From: Chloroflexota bacterium | GTDB taxonomy: Bacteria > Chloroflexota > Anaerolineae > Aggregatilineales > Phototrophicaceae | DNA: 64,000 bases | Assembly: GCA_013388735.1 (NCBI GenBank) | Contig: JACAES010000035.1 | Span: 1-64,000, forward strand | Direction of reading: 5' to 3' | Shown here: positions 26,051 to 37,300 of the stretch, piece by piece | Layout of the letters: every line of letters begins with the position of its first letter | Position numbering within the stretch: the stretch's first letter is position 1 | Notes under the pieces: generated by a model | The model's database searches: none | What the model was told of the DNA's origin: nothing | What the model saw: the letters and a program-made list of their open reading frames with translations, nothing else | Made by a program: the position numbers and the translations under genes

Positions 26051-26067
26051 TGAACATGAACTGTTCA
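26051..26067. promoter_or_regulatory. Inverted repeat in the DUF4397/PKS divergent region
   Basis: TGAACA-N5-TGTTCA is a perfect inverted repeat about 72 bases upstream of the DUF4397 start and 148 bases before the thioesterase start. It could be an operator for either unit. Confidence 0.4.
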
Positions 26068-26141
26068 TTAGTGATACATAAATGAGGTCAGATCGCCGGG
26101 GGAGGCAAAGCCTGCGGCAGGACGGACGGCTGATTTTAGGT

Positions 26142-26169
26142 TTGAGCAAGTTGGCGCACTGATGATAAA
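26142..26169 (+). promoter_or_regulatory. Candidate promoter of the thioesterase-PPTase-PKS operon
   Basis: TTGAGC (26142-26147) and GATAAA (26164-26169) are separated by 16 bases, 46 bases before the ATG at 26215. Both hexamers are partial matches. It is the only plausible promoter noticed before the 38-kb gene run. Confidence 0.35.
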
Positions 26170-26214
26170 CGTCGAGGCGCTGTTTATTATTTTGTAATCT
26201 GACGATTGATTGGT

Positions 26215-26991
26215 ATGGCGGAACGCGTGGCGACAAATATCCGATCTGAAGAGTGGGTCATTCGTTTTCAACCCGTTCCGCAGCCCCGGCTGCGTCTGTT
26301 CTGTTTTGCGAACGCCGGCGGCAGCGCCGCGCAGTTTCGCTCCTGGCATCAGTTTTTGCCGGAGGGGGTGGAAATCTGCCCGGTTCAGCTGCCGGGGCAG
26401 GGCAGTCGTTTTCGGGAAAACCCTTATACAGAACTGCTGCCCCTGGCCGAAAAACTGGCGGCGGCTTTAGCGCCCTATCTGGACGTGCCGTTTGCGCTGT
26501 GGGGTTACAGCATGGGCGCTCTGGTCAGTTTTGAGCTGGCTCGCGCGCTGCAACGGGGTGGGTACAGCGGCCTGCGGCAGATGTTCATCGCCGCGCGGCG
26601 CGCGCCCCATGTTCCACCGTCGGATACGCCTCTCCATAAACTGCCGGAAGCCGAGTTTATCCAGCAGATGCAGCGCCGCTATAACGGCATTCCGGCTGCT
26701 ATCCTCCAGGAAGCCGAGATGCTGGCGCTGTTTTTGCCTGTGCTGCGCGCGAACTTCGAGATGATCGAAACGTACAGTTATCAGGCCGGCGACCGGCTCG
26801 ATTGCCCGATCACAGCCTTCGGCGGTCTGCAAGACCCGACGGTTAACACGCCTGAAATCGCCGCCTGGGGTGAACTCACGTCCAGCACCTTCCGGTATTT
26901 TATGTTTCCCGGCGACCATTTCTTTTTACAGGGTCACCAATCGGCAGTCCTGAAGGTGGTATCCAAAGACCTGACGCCTTTTCTGGCGTAA
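26215..26991 (+). CDS. Type II (editing) thioesterase
   Basis: About 258 residues, alpha/beta hydrolase. It opens with RLFCFANAGGSAAQFRSW, the oxyanion region of GrsT/RifR-type enzymes, then QLPGQGSR. The nucleophile elbow is GYSMG, a later Asp lies in FGGLQDP, and the catalytic His in FPGDHFFL. Such stand-alone enzymes remove wrong or stalled acyl groups from carrier proteins of PKS and NRPS lines, keeping them active. The ATG at 26215 is preferred over the in-frame TTG at 26206. It is the first gene of the PKS operon, 21 bases before the phosphopantetheinyl transferase. It is not a release domain, so the product still needs a terminal thioesterase or other release step. Confidence 0.92.
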   Translation: MAERVATNIRSEEWVIRFQPVPQPRLRLFCFANAGGSAAQFRSWHQFLPEGVEICPVQLPGQGSRFRENPYTELLPLAEKLAAALAPYLDVPFALWGYSMGALVSFELARALQRGGYSGLRQMFIAARRAPHVPPSDTPLHKLPEAEFIQQMQRRYNGIPAAILQEAEMLALFLPVLRANFEMIETYSYQAGDRLDCPITAFGGLQDPTVNTPEIAAWGELTSSTFRYFMFPGDHFFLQGHQSAVLKVVSKDLTPFLA

Positions 26992-27012
26992 TTCTGATGG
27001 AGACCAGTCGGC

Positions 27013-27777
27013 GTGACTGAATACGGTTACAGACGGAGTCTTGAACCGGCTGGCCTGGATTTGACGCGAGACCGGGTGGATGTCTGGGCGACTCGCCTCG
27101 ATTTTGATCCGCAGCGCGTTAAACATCTGGCAGGGCTGCTTTCGCCGGATGAGCAGGCGCGCGCCGCGCGGTTTCGCTTTGCTGTACATCGCCGGCGTTT
27201 CATCGTGGCGCGTGGGGTGCTGCGGACGTTGTTGGGGCGCTATACAAATGCTGCGCCGGAGTCTGTCCGGCTGAAGTACAGCCCCGCCGGGAAACCGTCG
27301 CCTGACCCGGATCATGGCCTGCGTTTTAACCTTTCTCACTCGCACGAGTTGGCGCTTTATGCCATCGCTTATGAGCGCGAAGTCGGTGTTGACCTTGAGT
27401 ATATGCGTCCGCTGGAGGATATTGAGCGGTTGGCCGCCGGTACGTTTTCGGCGCGGGAAAACGCCGTCTGGCGACAGCTGCCCGACGCGCAGAAGCAGGA
27501 AGGGTTTTTTAACTGCTGGACGCGCAAAGAGGCTTATATCAAAGCGTTAGGGCAAGGGCTGTCGTACCCGCTCGATCAATTTGATGTATCATTAAAACCA
27601 GGCGAACCTGCCCGGCTGTTAAGCGTCACCGGCACACCACAAGAGGTCACGCGCTGGACTTTCCAGGCTTTTAATCCGGGTGAAAACTATGTCGCTGCTC
27701 TGGTCGTTGAGGGGCAGGGATGGTATATGAGGCGCTGGCAGTATGACGACCCTTTCAAGGACGTGAGGCGGGCGTAA
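27013..27777 (+). CDS. Sfp-type 4'-phosphopantetheinyl transferase
   Basis: 254 residues, the usual length of the Sfp/Gsp group. The hallmark motifs are GVDLEYMR (magnesium-binding Asp and Glu) and FNCWTRKEAYIKALGQGL (the WxxKEAxxK motif). An upstream LSPDEQARAARFRF....RRFIVARGVLR block is typical of the N-terminal half. It transfers phosphopantetheine from CoA to the carrier-domain Ser, so it should activate the ACPs of the PKS proteins encoded directly downstream. Start is GTG with GGAG about 10 bases before it. The ribosome binding site of the first PKS gene overlaps its stop, indicating co-translation. Confidence 0.94.
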   Translation: MTEYGYRRSLEPAGLDLTRDRVDVWATRLDFDPQRVKHLAGLLSPDEQARAARFRFAVHRRRFIVARGVLRTLLGRYTNAAPESVRLKYSPAGKPSPDPDHGLRFNLSHSHELALYAIAYEREVGVDLEYMRPLEDIERLAAGTFSARENAVWRQLPDAQKQEGFFNCWTRKEAYIKALGQGLSYPLDQFDVSLKPGEPARLLSVTGTPQEVTRWTFQAFNPGENYVAALVVEGQGWYMRRWQYDDPFKDVRRA

Positions 27778-27791
27778 GGAGGGATTGGGCG

Positions 27792-30700
27792 ATGCGAGAA
27801 CCGATTGCGATTATTGGTATGGGCTGCCGCTTTCCAGGTGGGGCGAACTCACCGCAGGAATTATGGGAACTGCTGCACGCGGGAAAGGATGCCATCACCG
27901 AAGTCCCGGCAGACCGCTATGACCTTCAGACATTTTATGATCCACGCCCGGCAACACCCGGCAAAGTGATGTCGAGATGGGGCGGTTTTTTGGACGAAAT
28001 TGATCGCTTTGATCCACTCTTTTTTGGCATTTCCCCACGCGAAGCGGAGCGGATGGACCCGCAGCAGCGCCTGCTCTTAGAGGTTGCCTGGGAAGCGCTG
28101 GAGGATGCGGGACAGGTTGCGAATACACGGGACATTGAGCAGACGGGCGTTTTCGTCGGTATGTGGCTCAACGATTTTGAAGCCCGACTTTTCCGCGATC
28201 CGGCCAAAGTGGATTTTTATATGACGACTGGCAGCGGTCGTTATTCGGCGTCAGGACGGCTGTCATATGTGTTTGGTTTTCAGGGGCCGAGTATCACGAT
28301 TGATACGGCCTGTTCATCGTCGCTGGTTGCGGTTCATCTGGCTGTGCAAAGCCTGCGCGCAGGTGAGTGTAATCTGGCGTTAGCGGGTGGGGCGAATGTC
28401 ATTTTACAGCCGCATATCACGATTGCTTACTCGCAGTCCCGGATGATGGCCCCGGATGGCCGCTGCAAATTCGGAGACGCGCGCGCAGATGGTTATGTTC
28501 GCAGCGAAGGCGCGGGACTGGTCGTCCTCAAACGGCTGGCAGACGCGCTGGCCGATGGTGATCCGATTTATGCCATTATTCGCGGCAGCGCCACTAACAA
28601 TGATGGCCGCAGCAGCGGCTTTTTGACCACACCCGGCGGCGCGGGGCAGGAAGAAATGCTGCGGAAAGCCTATAAAGATGCGGGAGTGCCGCCCGCAGAG
28701 GTGCAGTATATTGAGGCTCATGGCACCGGGACGGCAGCCGGTGACCCGGTTGAGATCGGCGCAATCGGCGCGGTTGTGGCGGAGGGCCGCTCCCCTGGGC
28801 AGTTCTGTACAGTAGGGTCGGTCAAGACAAACCTGGGTCATACGGAGGGCGCGGCAGGTGTGGCCGGTTTAATCAAGGTGGCGCTGGCGCTTAAACACCG
28901 CACGATCCCGGCCAGCCTGAATTTTCAAGCGCCAAATCCCAGTATACCCTGGGAAACGCTGCCGGTGCGTATCCAGACCGAACAAACGCCCTGGCCTGCC
29001 GAACCAGGACAGGCCGTTGGTGGCGTAAGCGCCTTTGGAATCGCGGGGACGAACGCCCACGTGGTTCTGCAAGAAGCGCCCGCGCGCGATTATCCGGCAG
29101 CGCCGCGTGCCGATGTTTATGTGCTGCCGCTTTCGGCGCGGACGCCGGAGGCGCTGGTTGACCTGGCGCGCGCATATGAAGTGACTGCCGGGCAGTCCGA
29201 TTTGCATGATTTATGTTATTCGGCCAGTGTCCGGCGGACGCACCATCCGTTCCGTCTGGCAGGGGTGGCGCATTCACCGGAAGAACTGGTCGAGCAGCTT
29301 AACGCTTTTGGCAAAGGCGAAACCCGGCGCGGGCTGGTAGCTGGCACGCAGGATCAGGCGGCAGAACGGCGCGTGGTTTTTGTCTTTCCCGGCCAGGGCG
29401 GGCAGTGGTTGGGCATGGGACGCCGGCTTTTTGAGCAGGAGCCGGTCTTCCGCGAGGTCTTAGAACGCTGCGCGGCGGCTGTGCAGCCCTATGTGGACTG
29501 GGATTTACTGGTCGAACTGCTGCGCGCCGATGCAAACACTTCCCGCATGGATGAAATTGATGTCGTTCAACCGGCTTTATTTGCTATCCAGGTGGCGCTG
29601 GCCGAACTGTGGCGCTCGTGGGGAATCGCGCCGGATGCGGTGATCGGTCACAGCATGGGCGAGGTGGCCGCCGCGTATGTCGCCGGCGCGCTGAGCCTGG
29701 ACGATGCCGCGCGTATCATCTGCCGCCGCAGCCAGTTGATGAAGCGCGTCAGCGGCATGGGCGCAATGGCGATGGTCGAACTGCCGCTGGAAGAAGCCGA
29801 GGCGTCGCTGGGTGAATACGCCGACCGGGTTGGGGTGGCCGTCACCAACAGCCCGCGCTCCTGCGTGCTGTCCGGCGACCCGGCGGCGCTGGCCGAAGTT
29901 ATAGCCGCGCTGCAAAGCCGCGACGTGTTCTGCCGTCCGGTCAAAGTGGATGTGGCCGCTCACAGCCCCCATATGGACGCCCTGCGTCCGGAACTGGTGC
30001 GCGACCTGGCCGGGCTTCAACCGGCGGCTGCGGCTGTTCCGGTGTACTCAACCGTGACCGGCGAACTGCGCGACGGCGCGGCGCTCGACGCGGATTACTG
30101 GGGCGCGAACCTGCGCCAGCCGGTGCTGTTTGCGAAGGCCGTCCGGCACGCGCTGGAGGACGGTTATAACACGTTCATTGAGATCAGCCCGCACCCGGTT
30201 TTGATGCCGGCGATTGAACGCGGCCTGCGGGATTACGGCCTGGATGATGAGACGGCGGCGGGCATCGTGACGCTGGCTTCCACCAAACGCGACGAAGACG
30301 AGCGGCTGGTGATGCTGGAATCACTGGCGGCGCTGTATACACGCGGCGGCGCGATGGATTGGCGCTGCCTGTATCCGGCGGGTGGCCGCCCTGTCCGGCT
30401 GCCGACTTACCCCTGGCAGCGCGACCGTTACTGGTTTGAAGCGCAGCCTGCCCGGCAGACCGCGCGCCGCGCCGACGGCCATCCGCTGCTTGGCCCGCGC
30501 TGGCGGTCGGCAATTCATGCCGGCACGTATTTCTGGGAGACGGAACTCGATGGTGCGGCGCTGCCTTACCTGGCCGACCACCGCGTCGAGGGCAATATCG
30601 TGCTGCCGGCGGCAGCTTTCGCCGAAATGGCGCTGGCGGCGCTGGCAGAAGTATCCGGCGAAGGCCGGCTTGAGGCATTAACCATCCAGCAGGCGCTCAT

Positions 30701-33700
30701 TCTTTCAGAAAATGAAGCGCGGGTCGTTCAGGTGGTGCTGACGGCGGAGTCGTCCGAAACGTTCACGTTCCGCTGCCTCAGCCGCCCGACCGTCGACGGC
30801 GCTTCCGAATGGACGCTGCACGCCAGCGGCATCACACGAGTGAGGATGCCGCCGCAGCCGGAAGCGTTTTCGCCGGAAGCCATCGAGTCGCGCTGCGCTG
30901 AGCCGGTGTCCGGCGCCGACTACTATCAGGCGATGACGGCGCGCGGGCTGAACTACGGCGCGAACTTCCAGACGGTGGCGCAGTTCTGGCACGACGAAAA
31001 ACATCAGGAAGCCTTTGCGCGGCTTCAGGTGCCGGAAGCGGTTCGCACCCAGGGTCAGGCTTATCGGATACATCCGGCGCTGCTGGATGGCTGTTTGCAG
31101 CTTTTAGTGGCGCTGATGCCGCCGGGGGACGATGCCTATCTGCCGGTCAGCGCCGAGCGCATCGGCCTGTATGCCCGACCGGACATTCAGTCCGAACTGT
31201 GGGGTTACGCTTATCGCTCGTCGGAAGCGGGCGATTATGCCGACGGTGATGTGTTTCTTCTGGATGCCAACGGGGGTGTGATCGCAGGCGTTTATGGCCT
31301 GCGCCTGAAGCGTGTCGAACGCGCGATCAGAGGCGATTCGCTTGAGCGGCTGCTGTATCGCGTCGAGTGGCAGGAGAAGCCGCTGCTCGGCGGCGTGCTG
31401 CCGCAGCCTGACCAGCCGGGAAGCTGGCTGGTGCTGTCCGGCGGGAGTATGGGCGCGGAACTGGCCGCGCGCCTGGAAGCGAGGGGCGAACGCTGCGTTG
31501 TGGTTTCGGTCGGGGACAGTTATCGCCGGATTGAAGCCGGCCAGTATACGATTGACCCTGGCGACGCGGCAGGTTTCAGGCGGCTTGTGCAGGAGGCTTG
31601 CGGCGCAGGCAAACCCGCCTGCCGGGGGGTTATCCACCTGTGGGGACTGGAAAGCGGAGCCGCGCCGTCAGAGGCCGAAACACACGGCAGCATCGGCGCG
31701 CTACATCTGGTTCAGGCGTTGGCGCAGGCCGGGTGGGAAACGCCGCCGCGCCTGTGGCTTATCACGCGCGGGGCGCAGCCGGTGGCTGGTGCAGTAGAGA
31801 GCGCCGCGCAGGCCGCCCTGTGGGGTCTGGGTGCGGTGATCGCCAATGAACACGCCGAACTGCGCGCCACCCGTGTGGATCTAAGCCCCGAAGGGCTGCC
31901 GGAAGATGTGGACGCGCTGTTCCGCGAACTGTGGCTGAATGACGGCGAAGATCAGATCGCGCTGCGGGGCAGTAAACGTTACGTCGCGCGGCTGGCGTTG
32001 GGTTTGCCCGCGCGCGAGGGCGAGCGCGTCGAGACACGATGGGTTACGGCGGCGGAGCAGCCGTTCCGCGCCGGCATTTCAGCGCCCGGCATTCTCGATA
32101 ACCTGGAACTGCGGGCGATGGCGCGCCGCCAGCCCGGGCCGGGGCAGGTTGAAATCGAAGTTCATGCCACCGGGCTGAACTTCATGAACGTGATGGCCGC
32201 GCTCGGCGCGCTGCCCGGTTATGCCAACGGCGTCGGGCCGCTGGGAATCGAGTGCGCGGGTGTTATCAGCGCCGTTGGGGATGGCGTGGATACCTTCCGG
32301 ACAGGGGATGAGGTGATCGCCGTCGCGTTCGACAGCCTGGCGACGCACGCGCTGGCCGACGCGCATCTGGTGGCGCGCAAGCCGGGCGGCATGAGTTTTG
32401 TCGAGGCCGCTTCGATCCCGATCATCTTTCTGACGGCCTATTACGGTCTGTTCCATCAGGCGCGGCTGGAAGCGGGCGAGCGCGTTTTAATCCACGCGGC
32501 TGCCGGGGGTGTTGGCCTGGCGGCGGTGCAGCTTGCCCAACAGGCCGGGGCGGAAATCTACGCGACGGCGGGCAGCCCGGAAAAATGCGCGTTCCTGGAA
32601 TCGTTGGGCGTCGAACATATCATGGACTCGCGTTCGCTGGCTTTTGCCGATGAGATCATGGCGCAGACCGGCGGCGAGGGCGTGGATGTCATCCTGAACT
32701 CACTGGCGGGGGAAGCGATTCCCAGGGGATTAGCGATTTTACGCCCTTATGGGCGCTTCGTTGAAATCGGCAAGCGCGACATTTACCAGAACAGCCAGGT
32801 CGGGCTGATGCCGTTCCAGAAGAATCTGTCTTACTTCGCGGTTGATCTGGACAGGATGGCGCGGGAGCGCCCGGCGGCGCTGGGCGTAATTCTTCGGCAG
32901 CTTGTCCGGCGTTTTGAAACCGGCGAACTGAGGCCGATCCCGACGCAAGTTTTTTCGATGGCCGATATGGCCGGGGCTTTCCGCCATATGGCGCAGGCCA
33001 AACACATCGGCAAAATTGTCGTGGCGCGAACTGACGAGCCGCTGCCGGTCGTTTTTGCGCGGGAAAGCGCCCCGGTGCGCGGCGATGGCACATATCTTAT
33101 CACCGGCGGCCTGGGCGGGCTGGGATTGACGGTTGCCCGCTGGCTGGTGGAGCAGGGGGCGCGGCATCTGGTGTTGACCGGGCGGCGCGGCGCTTCTGGA
33201 ACCGCGCTGGCGGCTGTTCATGAGCTGGAAGCGTTGGGGGCGGTTGTGCAGATCGCGCAAGCCGACGTGTCCGACCGGGATGCTGTGGCGGAAATGCTGC
33301 GGCTGATCGAAGCGACCATGCCGCCGCTGCGGGGTGTGGTTCATGCGGCGGGCATCCTGGACGACAGCCTGCTGGCGCAGATGACGCGCGAACAGTTCCG
33401 GCGGGCAGTATCGCCCAAGATGGACGGCGCTTGGAATCTGCACACGCTGACTGAAGGGCAGACGTTGGATTTCTTCGTGCTGTTTTCGTCGGTGACAGCC
33501 CTGCTCGGCATACCGGGGCAGGGCAACTATGCCGCCGGTAATGCCTTCATGGACGCGCTGGCGCACTACCGGCGCGCGCGTGGGCTGCCGGGGTTGAGCA
33601 TCAACTGGGGTCCCTGGTCGGGCGTTGGTTTGGCGGCGGCTGAGGCGATTCGCGGCGAACGGCTGGCTTCGCGCGGGTTGGGCAGCCTATCGCCGGATGA

Positions 33701-34316
33701 AGGCATGGCGGTCTTCCGGCGCTTGATGACGGGTGATACCCCGCCGCAGGTCGCCGTCATGGCGCTGGATGTCGGCGCGTGGACGCGGACGTATCCGGCC
33801 AGCGCGCATGGTTCGCTGTTGAGTTCGCTTCAGCAGGAAGCGGTAGAAACCGCGCAGGCTGCGGGCAAGCCAACACCGGTTGAGGGCGATTTCCGGCAGG
33901 CGCTTTTGAGCGCCGAGCCGGGACGGCAGCGGCGGTCGCTGCTGGAGAACCATATCCGCGAGCAGGTGGCGCAGGTGCTTCGGATTGCGCCGGGGCGCAT
34001 CAGCCTTCAGCAGCCGTTACGCGAACTGGGTATTGACTCGCTGCTGACTTTGGAACTGCGCAACCGGCTGGAGTCCAGCCTCAAACTTACGCTGTCGGCG
34101 ACGCTGATTTTTAACTACCCGACGGTAGCCGCCCTGATGGGGCATCTGGCCGAGAAGATGAATATTCCGCTGGATGCAGCGGTCGAAACGCCGGACGCGC
34201 CGCCGGATGCTGCCGAACCGCCGGTGGCCGAACTGGATGCGCTGTCACGTGATGAAATTGAAGCCCTGCTGGCTGAAGAGTTGAAATCCATTGACGATCT
34301 GTTGAAAGGAAACTGA
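27792..34316 (+). CDS. Type I PKS module 1: KS-AT-DH-ER-KR-ACP
   Basis: 2174 residues. KS 3-430 has active Cys in DTACSSS and the two His in EAHGTGT and NLGHTEG. AT about 530-830 has [12 protein letters not shown] about 896-1175 has [11 protein letters not shown] (HxxxGxxxxP) and [11 protein letters not shown] structural non-catalytic KR half lies about 1190-1430. ER about 1434-1750 has [17 protein letters not shown] about 1765-1960 has [11 protein letters not shown] (B-type) and the Ser and Tyr of [20 protein letters not shown] about 2050-2120 has GIDSL. The set is fully reducing, so the beta-carbon should become methylene. The KS begins two residues after Met, so there is no N-terminal docking helix, unlike all its sisters. 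The C-terminus has an acidic [10 protein letters not shown] helix. Ribosome site AAGGAGGG. Confidence 0.96.
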   Translation: MREPIAIIGMGCRFPGGANSPQELWELLHAGKDAITEVPADRYDLQTFYDPRPATPGKVMSRWGGFLDEIDRFDPLFFGISPREAERMDPQQRLLLEVAWEALEDAGQVANTRDIEQTGVFVGMWLNDFEARLFRDPAKVDFYMTTGSGRYSASGRLSYVFGFQGPSITIDTACSSSLVAVHLAVQSLRAGECNLALAGGANVILQPHITIAYSQSRMMAPDGRCKFGDARADGYVRSEGAGLVVLKRLADALADGDPIYAIIRGSATNNDGRSSGFLTTPGGAGQEEMLRKAYKDAGVPPAEVQYIEAHGTGTAAGDPVEIGAIGAVVAEGRSPGQFCTVGSVKTNLGHTEGAAGVAGLIKVALALKHRTIPASLNFQAPNPSIPWETLPVRIQTEQTPWPAEPGQAVGGVSAFGIAGTNAHVVLQEAPARDYPAAPRADVYVLPLSARTPEALVDLARAYEVTAGQSDLHDLCYSASVRRTHHPFRLAGVAHSPEELVEQLNAFGKGETRRGLVAGTQDQAAERRVVFVFPGQGGQWLGMGRRLFEQEPVFREVLERCAAAVQPYVDWDLLVELLRADANTSRMDEIDVVQPALFAIQVALAELWRSWGIAPDAVIGHSMGEVAAAYVAGALSLDDAARIICRRSQLMKRVSGMGAMAMVELPLEEAEASLGEYADRVGVAVTNSPRSCVLSGDPAALAEVIAALQSRDVFCRPVKVDVAAHSPHMDALRPELVRDLAGLQPAAAAVPVYSTVTGELRDGAALDADYWGANLRQPVLFAKAVRHALEDGYNTFIEISPHPVLMPAIERGLRDYGLDDETAAGIVTLASTKRDEDERLVMLESLAALYTRGGAMDWRCLYPAGGRPVRLPTYPWQRDRYWFEAQPARQTARRADGHPLLGPRWRSAIHAGTYFWETELDGAALPYLADHRVEGNIVLPAAAFAEMALAALAEVSGEGRLEALTIQQALILSENEARVVQVVLTAESSETFTFRCLSRPTVDGASEWTLHASGITRVRMPPQPEAFSPEAIESRCAEPVSGADYYQAMTARGLNYGANFQTVAQFWHDEKHQEAFARLQVPEAVRTQGQAYRIHPALLDGCLQLLVALMPPGDDAYLPVSAERIGLYARPDIQSELWGYAYRSSEAGDYADGDVFLLDANGGVIAGVYGLRLKRVERAIRGDSLERLLYRVEWQEKPLLGGVLPQPDQPGSWLVLSGGSMGAELAARLEARGERCVVVSVGDSYRRIEAGQYTIDPGDAAGFRRLVQEACGAGKPACRGVIHLWGLESGAAPSEAETHGSIGALHLVQALAQAGWETPPRLWLITRGAQPVAGAVESAAQAALWGLGAVIANEHAELRATRVDLSPEGLPEDVDALFRELWLNDGEDQIALRGSKRYVARLALGLPAREGERVETRWVTAAEQPFRAGISAPGILDNLELRAMARRQPGPGQVEIEVHATGLNFMNVMAALGALPGYANGVGPLGIECAGVISAVGDGVDTFRTGDEVIAVAFDSLATHALADAHLVARKPGGMSFVEAASIPIIFLTAYYGLFHQARLEAGERVLIHAAAGGVGLAAVQLAQQAGAEIYATAGSPEKCAFLESLGVEHIMDSRSLAFADEIMAQTGGEGVDVILNSLAGEAIPRGLAILRPYGRFVEIGKRDIYQNSQVGLMPFQKNLSYFAVDLDRMARERPAALGVILRQLVRRFETGELRPIPTQVFSMADMAGAFRHMAQAKHIGKIVVARTDEPLPVVFARESAPVRGDGTYLITGGLGGLGLTVARWLVEQGARHLVLTGRRGASGTALAAVHELEALGAVVQIAQADVSDRDAVAEMLRLIEATMPPLRGVVHAAGILDDSLLAQMTREQFRRAVSPKMDGAWNLHTLTEGQTLDFFVLFSSVTALLGIPGQGNYAAGNAFMDALAHYRRARGLPGLSINWGPWSGVGLAAAEAIRGERLASRGLGSLSPDEGMAVFRRLMTGDTPPQVAVMALDVGAWTRTYPASAHGSLLSSLQQEAVETAQAAGKPTPVEGDFRQALLSAEPGRQRRSLLENHIREQVAQVLRIAPGRISLQQPLRELGIDSLLTLELRNRLESSLKLTLSATLIFNYPTVAALMGHLAEKMNIPLDAAVETPDAPPDAAEPPVAELDALSRDEIEALLAEELKSIDDLLKGN

Positions 34317-34317
34317 C

Positions 34318-37300
34318 GTGAGCGGCGACACGCTGGATCAACTCAAACGCGCCCTGGTGACGTTGAAGGAACTGCGCGGACGACTGGATGCTGTCGAACG
34401 CGCGCGTACCGAGCCAATCGCCATCATCGGCATGGGCTGCCGCTTCCCCGGCGCGAATTCGCCGGAAGCCTTCTGGGAGCTGCTGGTAAACGGCGTGGAT
34501 GCCATCTCGGAAACGCCCGCCGATCGTTGGGATGTGGATGCTTTTTACGACCCTGACCCGACCACGCCCGGCAAAATTACCAGCCGGTGGGGGGGCTATT
34601 TGCAGGACGTCGACCGCTTCGACCCTTACTTTTTCGGCATCTCACCGCGCGAGGCAGCGCGTATGGACCCGCAGCAGCGGCTTCTGCTGGAAGTGGCGTG
34701 GGAGGCGCTGGAGGACGCAGGGCAAACGAGAGAAGGTCTGGCGGGCAGCCGGACGGGCGTTTTTATCGGCGTTCACAGCCAGAGCGCCGATTATTATCTG
34801 ATGCAGGCCGGCAACCTGAAAGCAATGGATGCCTACACCGGCACCGGGACATCGCACAGCGTCGTTTCAGGCCGGCTGTCCTACCTGTTCGACTGGCAGG
34901 GGCCGAATATCGCCCTGGATACGGCCTGTTCATCCTCGCTGGTGGCGTTACATCTGGCGGTGCAAAGCCTGCGGAATAAAGAGTGCAACCTGGCGCTGGC
35001 AGGCGGCGTGAACCTGATTCTGTCGCCGCACTTCACCGTCGCGGCTTCGCGGATGCACATGCTTTCCAATGCTGGCCGCTGCAAAACTTTTGACGCTGAA
35101 GCCGATGGGTTCGTGCGCGGTGAGGGCTGCGGCGTGATCGTCCTCAAACGGCTGTCCGATGCGCTGGCCGACGGCGACTCGATCCTGGCGCTGATTCGCG
35201 GGACGGCCATCAACCAGGATGGCAATACCAACGGCCTGACTGCCCCGAATGGTTTGTCCCAGCAGGCCGTCATTCGGCAGGCGCTTGCCAACGCCGGGGT
35301 ATCGCCGGAACAGATCGGATACGTTGAGGCGCACGGCACGGGTACTTCCCTGGGCGACCCGATTGAGGTCGAGGCGCTGGCGGCGGTTTTTGGCGGCGCG
35401 CAGAACCGCGTTTGTAGGCTGGGGTCGGCCAAAGCGAACGTCGGCCATCTGGAAGGGGCCGCCGGGGTCGCAGGCGTCATCAAAACGGTGCTGTCGCTGC
35501 GGCATCAGGCCGTGCCGCCACTGCTGCACTTCAAACAGTTGAACCCGCATATCTCGTTGGAGAATACGCCGTTTGTCATTCCGACCACGTTCACGCCCTG
35601 GGAAACGAACGGCGAGCCGCGTCTTGCCGGGGTCAGTTCGTTCGGGTGGTCGGGGACGAACGTGCATGTCGTTCTGGAAGAAGCGCCGCAGCCGGCGTCT
35701 TCCGGTGAGGACGAAAGCCACCCGGAGCGCGTCTATTTACTGCCGCTTTCCGCGCATACGCCGGAGGCGCTGCACGCGCTGGCGGGCGCATACGGGGATT
35801 ATCTGTCACAGACCGATGCCGCGCTGCCGGACATCGTGTATACCGCCAGCCAGCGGCGCAGCCACCATGAATACCGGCTGGTTCTGGCCGGGCGTTCGCG
35901 CGAAGAACTGGTCGGGCAGCTTGAAGCCTACACCGGCGGTCAAAAACGCCCCGGCATGGCCGCCGGACATAAGAGTCCTAACCGGGAGGCCGGATTGGTC
36001 TTTGTTTTTCCCGGCCAGGGCGGGCAGTGGTTGGGCATGGGGCGGCAGCTTCTCGAACGCGAGCCGGCGTTCCGGGAGACGATTGAACGCTGCGAGGCGG
36101 CCATGCGGCCTTACGTGGATTGGTCACTGATGGAACAGCTGACCGCTGGTGAGGCAGATTCCCGCCTGGATGAAATTAACGTGGTGCAGCCGGTGTTATT
36201 CGCCATCCAGGTGGCGCTGGCGGCGCTCTGGCGCGACTGGGGCGTTGAGCCTCATGCTGTCGTCGGTCACAGCATGGGCGAAGTAGCCGCCGCGTTTGTG
36301 GCGGGCGCGCTGAGCCTGGATGAAGCCGCGCGCGTGATCTGCCGCCGCAGCCAGTTGATGAAACAAGTCAGCGGGCAGGGGGCGATGGCAGTAGTGGAAT
36401 TGAGCCTGGATGAGGCTCAAACGCTGCTCAGGGGTTATGAAGACCGGCTGTCGGTAGCGGTGAACAACGGGCCGCGTTCGGTGGTGCTTTCCGGCGACCC
36501 GGCGGCGCTGGAAGAAATGATGCAGATACTCAAAAGCCGGGATATTTTCTGCCGGCAGGTCAAGGTGGATGTAGCCGCGCACAGCCCGCACATGGACGCG
36601 CTGCGCCCGGAACTGGTGCGCGATCTGGGCGGACTTCAGCCACGGGCCGCCGCCGTGCCGATATATTCGACGGTGACGGGCGCGCCGGTGGACGGGCAGA
36701 CTTTAAGCGCCGATTACTGGGGGCGCAATCTGCGCCAGCCGGTGCGGTTCGCGGCGGCGATGCAGCAGCTTGTCGCCGATGGGTACAACATCTTTCTGGA
36801 AATCGGCCCGCATCCGGTACTCATCCCGGCGATTCAGAGCGGCTGGACGGAACAGGATATCACGGCGCGGGCATCGCTGCGGCGCGAGGAAGATGAACAG
36901 ACGATCCTGCTGGAAGCATTGGGCGACCTGCACTGCGCGGGTTATCGTCTGGACTGGCGGCGCTGGTCGCCGGCGGGGCGGGTGGTTCGACTGCCGATGT
37001 ACCCCTGGCAGCACGAACGTTTCTGGTTGGATGCCGATACGCGGGCAGGCGGTTTTGATGAGGGGATTCGCCGCGTTTACGACTCGCCCGCTCACGCCCA
37101 ACTCGGCTGGCGTTTGCAATCTGCCGAAACCGCCGACCGCTTCGTGTGGGAGAACAGGATCAGCCAGGCGACACATCCTCAGTATTACGAGAGTCGCGTT
37201 CGGGGCGCGGCGGCGCTGCATCCGGCGGTGTATCTCGATTGGGCGCTGGCGGCGGCACGGGAAGCCTTTGGCGAGGGCGCGTACACACTGGCCGATGTCG

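Noticed and set aside
26051-26067. LexA (SOS) box
   Set aside because: The spacing between GAAC and GTTC is 7 or 1 bases, not the 4 expected for a GAAC-N4-GTTC box.
27792-29100. KSQ-type decarboxylating loading domain in PKS1
   Set aside because: The active site is DTACSSS with Cys, not Gln, so the KS is of the condensing type.
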